The notes beneath the pieces are model-generated. The model did no database searches and was not told the DNA's origin. It saw nothing but the letters and a program-made list of their open reading frames with translations. The position numbers and the translations under genes were made by a program. From contig MU626402.1 of NCBI GenBank assembly GCA_025603075.1, positions 1-49,978 of the forward strand: DNA of 49,978 nucleotides. The letters run 5' to 3'. The first letter of the stretch is position 1. The number at the start of each line of letters is the position of its first letter. Below are positions 44,974-49,978 of this stretch, one piece after another. The DNA comes from Neoconidiobolus thromboides FSU 785 (taxonomy: Eukaryota; Entomophthoromycota; Entomophthoromycetes; Entomophthorales; Neoconidiobolaceae).

Positions 44974-46271
44974 AATATTTATTACTCCTTTTTAAATATT
45001 ATTGAATAAATATATTTGTATTATAAATTCTTCATTTTTTGTTTTCTTTTATTAACCAAGCTGGCTTCTATAAAGGCTATAGTTATTTATATATTACTTG
45101 ATGTTTAGCTAAACAATACTTTCAAATATCAAAAAAATTATAATTGATTGTTTTCAATATTACAACTGTTGGACAGCTCTATTACGACTTTTTTTGGTCA
45201 CAATTTTTATAATAAAATTATTTGTAAAGCCAATTGTTTTTAAGGACTGTTTAAATATTCTATCATTTTAATATGAATTTTTTCTTAAATCAGGACTTAA
45301 TCAGGTCACAAAAGAGCAGCAACAGTTGTAAAGCCTCCAATTAATTTTTGATTAAAAATAATTAGTGGCAAAATATTGCATATTGACAATTTATAGGCAG
45401 AAGTTGGGAATGCTTTCTACCTATTGCCCTTTTTTATTATTTTTTAGAAATTGAATTAATGCAGATGTTTAATTTTAACATGTACTGAAAAACAGTGAAT
45501 TTTATAACTAATTATTTGTCCTATTATGCTAATTTGAGACTTATTTAGTTTTTGTTTTCAAATAAACAGTTAATTAACCAGGACTCATCCAAGCTTGAAC
45601 AGCTTATTGATTAATTGATTTTTAAATTTAAAAAATAGCAAAAAAGAACTAGTAAAATAGCATCCCAGTCAGATTATGCAAATTAAGAATAGAAATTTTG
45701 AAGATAACAATCGTTTTAAAATAAGATAAAAATAGATCATCTATAATGTTATAGAAGCTATACTCCTGCTAGAAAGAAAGGTTCTATAAGTTTATTTCAA
45801 AACAAATTTATTGTAAAATGTACTTATTGAACTCGGCAAAAAGCTGATTTTATTATATATTTATAATATATAATTTATAGTGCAAAAAAATAACTTGAGA
45901 TTGAACTTACAGTAATTAGCATAAATATTATAACTAAATCATTATAATAAATAAACAAAGAGTTTATAAACTAGAAAAAAACTTAATAGATCTTAGATTC
46001 ATTTAATTATATCATCCTTTCTTTATATTTAAGGTCCCTCGACTTTTTTATCTTCTATTAATTGAAATATTCTCAACCAAAATACAAAATTAGAAATATA
46101 CTAATGAAATAAGCATATAAATAATATTGTAGGCTAAATGGAAGAATTTTAAATCAAAAGGAAACAGGTTAATTAAAGGCTAGGTATATAAAATACAATC
46201 AAGATTATTATTTCGATGATTGTTTATCCTTTATTAACTAATTCAATAATTATTTTTATATCAATTACACT
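44974..46271. other. Intergenic region, nothing recognised
   Basis: 1.3 kb between WrbA-2 and WrbA-3. It has no element copy, though two segments near 45285 and 45555 weakly resemble DNA near 26390. TATATAAAA at 46185 may serve WrbA-3. Confidence 0.5.
46185..46193 (+). promoter_or_regulatory. TATA element of WrbA-3
   Basis: TATATAAAA lies 87 nt before ATG 46272. Confidence 0.4.
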
Positions 46272-47030
46272 ATGAGTTCTATTCAAAAACCTAAATTATT
46301 GATTGTATTTTATTCGACATTTATGAATGTATATAAGTTAGCCTTAGCAATCAAAGAAGGGGCTGAAAAAGTGAATGAAATAGATGTAGAAATTTATCAA
46401 GTAAAAGAAACATTAAGTGATAGTATATTAGCTAAAAAAGGGGCGCCAGAGAAGCCAGATATTCCCATAATAACACCGGAATTACTAAAAGAAGCCGATG
46501 GTATTTTATTTGGATTTCCAGCTTGCTTTGGACTATTACCAGCTCAACTAAAAGATTTTATTGATTCTTGTGGTTCTTTATGGGCTTCGGGTGCCATGCA
46601 GGGTAAACTAGCGGGCATCTTTAATTCAACGGAATTACAACATTCAGGTCAAGAAACTACAGCTTTTACTTTTATAACAATTTTAGCACATTTTGGTATG
46701 ATCTTTGTACCTAATGGGTATTCCTGTCTTGAAATTCATGAAGACAAAGAGATTTTAGGTGGTTCGCCATGGGGTGCTTCTGTTGTTGCGAGTAAAAAAA
46801 TAAGATCACCATCAAACAAAGAAAAAGCGATTGCTAGATGTCAAGGCGAAAATTTTGCTACTTATTTAGCTAAGTTTCATGGAGCTTTAGATCCTCATAA
46901 TGAGGCTAAATCAAACCTAGAAGGTAAAATTAAAATTCATAAATTAAAAGAAGCGGAGGATATCGATGTACCTATTTCGAAACCTAAAAGTATTAAGAAA
47001 ATCTTGAAACGTTTATCAATGCAAAGTTGA
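46272..47030 (+). CDS. WrbA-type protein, copy 3, altered FMN loop
   Basis: 252 residues from an ATG with TGA stop; no intron. LLIVFYSTFMNVYKLALAI, DGILFGFPACFGLLPAQLK, SLWASGAMQGKLAG, PNGYS and GGSPWGASVVA mark the family. The PTRFG loop kept in copies 1 and 2 is here PACFG, losing Thr and Arg that in WrbA proteins lie at the FMN/quinone pocket. The enzyme may have weak or changed cofactor or substrate binding. The GALNGK segment is GAMQGK. The linker is distinct but the end IKKILKRLSMQS keeps the KRLS tail. It is the most diverged of the three. Confidence 0.85.
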   Translation: MSSIQKPKLLIVFYSTFMNVYKLALAIKEGAEKVNEIDVEIYQVKETLSDSILAKKGAPEKPDIPIITPELLKEADGILFGFPACFGLLPAQLKDFIDSCGSLWASGAMQGKLAGIFNSTELQHSGQETTAFTFITILAHFGMIFVPNGYSCLEIHEDKEILGGSPWGASVVASKKIRSPSNKEKAIARCQGENFATYLAKFHGALDPHNEAKSNLEGKIKIHKLKEAEDIDVPISKPKSIKKILKRLSMQS

Positions 47031-47920
47031 TGATTATTTATTATATTGATAAAGCTATATTCTTATTATATATTGATTATTTTTTAAAGAGGGTTTTTAG
47101 TGACTTTTATTTTTATGACATTTATAATTCATAAAATAAACAAGTTATTTATAATTATATAGCAATAATTACAATAAATGATCATTCAATAACATAGCCA
47201 ATAACACAACCATGATTTTATTATAAATTCTAGTAGTTATTTTTCTATAGATTGAACTAAGATCCTTAATATTGAATGTTTATAAGATAACTAATCGAAT
47301 AACTTATAATTTACTTCAACCTTATTTTATTTCAGGCTGTTTATTATATGTATTTTATTAGTATTGGTATATTCTTAGCATTATAGATAAGCGGTGCTCA
47401 TAGCTTAAAGTAACATACATCTATTTTACTTAAGAAAATGGCCCATAAAATGTTAATCCTATTACCTTAAAAAGTAGTGATTTAATAATCATTAACAAGT
47501 GTTTTGAAAATAGAATGATACTGAGTATATGCTTTATACAGATTATTTAACAACATTATATAAAATATCATAGATATTTATATGACGTTATTTAATTATA
47601 AGTACTTGATATTAATCGAATTTATTTATGTATTATGATTTCATGTTTAGAATTCTAGAAACTTTGTAGTAAAATATTGAACATTTTTTGTGTGACGAGT
47701 AACTATTGATATCTGCTTTCAAATTTTATAATGATTTCGAATTTAATTAGTGATAAACTGGAAATAAAATTCTTAGGTTAGTCATCAAATCAAATTTGTT
47801 CAATAAAATTTATAATCAATTCCAATTAGAAAAATCAATTAAATTTAATAATTAGAAATTACAAAAATCTTGAATACTTTATGGTTTTGTTTTTTAAATG
47901 TTCATCTTTTTATTTTCAAT
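47031..47920. other. Intergenic region, nothing recognised
   Basis: About 890 nt before the second regulator-like gene. A+T-rich; no element copy, no open frame I would support. Confidence 0.5.
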
Positions 47921-49561
47921 ATGCCAAATCGATTTACTTTCGTTAAAGAAAGTGGCAGAGATTTAAAAAAGAAACAAGATAAGGACAAGTTTACTATTGT
48001 TCATTTTGATGGCGATAAAGAAGTCAAAGAAGTTAGGGAAGCCAATAAGTATGACAACATGATCATAAAAGAGTATCAGACAAAGGATAACAATAAAGAA
48101 CACATAAGGAATAAAAACATAGTGAAGTCAATTCCGATACAAAGAAAGCTAAGGATGTTTACTTTTTTAAAAGATCCCATCACTAATTTCGCGTCAACCC
48201 ACATCAAACAATTAAATTTACCACCATCTTCATTATTGGAAAACTTAATGGCAATAGCTTTCTGTAATACAACCTATTTTTCCAAAGAAAGAGAGGGTAT
48301 ATTAAACTCCTTATTTGAAAAACTGAGGTCATTATTAAATAGAGAAAACAAGTTAATTAGTAATATCCGAATCAATAATTTGAATGACCAAACAAGTATG
48401 AATAATATTATATTACATAATTTCTTCCACAAAGGATCTTCTACGTTTAGTTTATTTAGTAGCACATCATTTGATTTGAATGAACAACCAGAAATATTAA
48501 AATGGTCTATATTAGCTTCTGGATTAGTATGGATGGAAAACGACTATCAAGTAAGTGAAGAAATCAAACGGATAGAAACCAACTTGGTCCAATTATTTAC
48601 TTCCTCGACAAATATTAAGCCAAGTTTACAAAATTTACAAGCCATTTTATTGATTGTAATTAATTTAACTAATTTTACAAATATTAATGCTCTAAGGACA
48701 ACTTTATTAAGTTTAGCTTCAAGGTTTGCTTCCATCCTTGGTCTACATTTAAACAACCCTAAATTTAGTGCCAAAATCCAATTTGAACGTCAACTAGCCT
48801 ATTCGAATTTAGCTTTTATTTTGGCCTTTATGGATTTAAATTGTGGTAGTCACTCTGCAGCAACGTTTCGATTAATGAATCCAAACACAAATAATTTTAA
48901 AATAGATATAAAACATCAAAAGAATGAAAAATGGGATATATATGATAAAGTTAGTTTATTATTTGCTAACTATCTTTCTGAAATGTCAGCCATTATGTTT
49001 TTATTAAGGATAGCAAAAGAGAATAGAAATTTAAAACACACAGAATCGAAACATTTTAGCAATTTAAATAAAGTCCAGCTACAGCTTACTAATTTATCTA
49101 AACAGATGATTGAAGACTTAAACATTTATTTAAATCAATTTAGTACCAACAATGATTTAAAACTTAGGATTGCTGCCCTTAAAAAAGTAATTAGTTTATT
49201 GCGGCATTACCTTTTATTCTTTATTTTATCAATCCAAGCTTCACCTTCAATATTAAGCGATAGTAACAATAATAATGCCTCGGCAAAACAGAGCCAAGAA
49301 AATCTATTATTACAATGTCAATTAACGATTGAATTCGCAATGCAATTACCATCCCATTACATGGTCTATTTCCCAATCCCAATTTTAACTCAATGTTTAT
49401 CCTACCTTATTCAAATAGCTGAAAAAAGTAAAGTGAATCAAGTATTTATTAAAAAAGGCCTTAAAAGGATTAAACAACTTAAAAAATTTCCTACTGTCTA
49501 CTGGGCCTCTTTAGCCCATTTAGCTGTGGTACAGTTGATTTCAGATGCTTCAAAAGGATAA
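47921..49561 (+). CDS. Transcription-factor-like protein lacking a Zn cluster
   Basis: 546 residues from ATG 47921; the frame is open further upstream but has only a TTG. It has no N-terminal cysteine cluster. The C-terminal part is clearly paralogous to the protein at 33890-35680: LKWSILASGLVWMEN, KPSLQNLQAILLIVINLTNF, ILGLHLNN, FERQLAY and SHYMVYFPIPILTQCL versus PPQFMVGFPIPMLSQCL. This resembles the middle homology region of fungal Zn2Cys6 regulators. With no DNA-binding domain, it could work as a partner, as a co-regulator or as a remnant; I cannot tell. The basic N-terminus has Lys/Arg-rich stretches (RDLKKKQDKDK). Single exon. Confidence 0.55.
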   Translation: MPNRFTFVKESGRDLKKKQDKDKFTIVHFDGDKEVKEVREANKYDNMIIKEYQTKDNNKEHIRNKNIVKSIPIQRKLRMFTFLKDPITNFASTHIKQLNLPPSSLLENLMAIAFCNTTYFSKEREGILNSLFEKLRSLLNRENKLISNIRINNLNDQTSMNNIILHNFFHKGSSTFSLFSSTSFDLNEQPEILKWSILASGLVWMENDYQVSEEIKRIETNLVQLFTSSTNIKPSLQNLQAILLIVINLTNFTNINALRTTLLSLASRFASILGLHLNNPKFSAKIQFERQLAYSNLAFILAFMDLNCGSHSAATFRLMNPNTNNFKIDIKHQKNEKWDIYDKVSLLFANYLSEMSAIMFLLRIAKENRNLKHTESKHFSNLNKVQLQLTNLSKQMIEDLNIYLNQFSTNNDLKLRIAALKKVISLLRHYLLFFILSIQASPSILSDSNNNNASAKQSQENLLLQCQLTIEFAMQLPSHYMVYFPIPILTQCLSYLIQIAEKSKVNQVFIKKGLKRIKQLKKFPTVYWASLAHLAVVQLISDASKG

Positions 49562-49755
49562 GGTATTGGTTGTTTGATGCTTCAATTCGCTTTCTGTAAT
49601 TGTAACCCCTTTTTATTTAACTAGTTTTTTTGTAAAATAATTAGTGTATTTCTATAATAATGAGTAAAATGAAACATTCAATAATAAACTTATTTTAAAT
49701 TTACAGGATTCTTTATTTTAAATTTGTAGTATTCTTTATTTCACATTTTTATATT

Positions 49756-49978
49756 TTAATAATCATATTTAGGGGAGTAATCATATTTTGGAGAATAATC
49801 ATAGGTTGGGTAAGGATTTTTGGTTTTGGTTTTTGTTCCATAGCAGTTTTTATCGCCATTGCAATAGGCTGGAGTAGATACAGACGGAGTTTCTACTGGA
49901 GTAGTAGCAGTAGTGTAAGTTACAGGAGTGGATATAGATGGAGTTTCTACTTGACTAGTTCCTGGAATAGTAACAGTT
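49756..49978 (-). CDS. Thr/Pro-rich, probably secreted protein, 3' end only
   Basis: The window cuts this gene; only the last 73 residues are seen, ending in TAA. A repeated VETPSxSTPxxY segment (two units, Thr/Ser/Pro-rich) is followed by AYCNGDKNCYG with two cysteines and a Lys/Thr stretch. It ends with a Tyr-rich repeat (YDYSPKYDYSPKYDY). Ser/Thr/Pro-rich repeats suggest an O-glycosylated secreted or wall protein, but a signal peptide cannot be checked here. It is tail to tail with the second regulator-like gene, 194 nt apart. Confidence 0.65.
   Translation of the reverse strand, partial: TVTIPGTSQVETPSISTPVTYTTATTPVETPSVSTPAYCNGDKNCYGTKTKTKNPYPTYDYSPKYDYSPKYDY

Noticed and set aside
1-49978. 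tRNA or rRNA genes
   Set aside because: Scanned by eye for GGTTCGAATCC-type arms and rRNA-like G+C-rich blocks; no candidate could fold convincingly. A covariance-model search would settle it.

Overview
This is eukaryotic DNA, very A+T-rich (roughly 70-75% by eye). Genes are compact and split by short GT...AG introns of about 35-70 nt. Ugo1, TFIIIA, Ctf4, Sgs1-type RecQ and the middle-homology-region transcription-factor fold together point to a fungus. The strongest lineage clue is a full-length PLK4/SAK kinase with cryptic polo box and third polo box. That is the centriole-duplication kinase, so an early-diverging lineage that has, or recently lost, centrioles is suggested. I cannot name the species. 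Genes end in TAA, TAG and TGA, so the code is standard.

Layout. 1-2.9 kb: no intact gene; copies of a ~105-bp inverted-repeat element and a decayed coding relic. 2.9-5.1 kb (-): MIT-domain protein. 6.9-9.2 kb (+): PLK4. 9.6-13.2 kb (-): RecQ/Sgs1 helicase, divergent from Ctf4/AND-1 at 13.9-17.0 kb (+) across a 650-bp gap holding ACGCGT and ACGCG sites. 18.7-23.1 kb (+): degenerate kinase fold with 29 Sel1 repeats and a CAAX tail. 23.7-26.1 kb (-): TFIIIA with 13 zinc fingers. 26.9-28.5 kb (-): universal-stress-protein-like protein with a disordered tail. 29.6-31.1 kb (-): Ugo1, tightly divergent from the DEAD-box helicase Has1 at 31.2-33.1 kb (+).

From 33.9 kb the content changes from housekeeping to accessory: a transcription-factor-like protein with a damaged zinc cluster, a secreted CAP protein, three WrbA-type flavodoxin-like quinone reductases, a cytochrome P450, a second zinc-cluster-less paralogue of the transcription factor, and the 3' end of a Thr/Pro-rich protein. 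The two regulator paralogues bracket the WrbA/P450 block, and the WrbA and P450 genes share a TATA element about 70-87 nt before the ATG. The block may be a co-regulated redox/detoxification set.

A short non-autonomous inverted-repeat (MITE-like) family occurs about 16 times in intergenic DNA, twice as head-to-head pairs. No tRNA, rRNA or CRISPR was recognised. Exon boundaries were worked out by hand from frame continuity and splice sites and have no transcript support.
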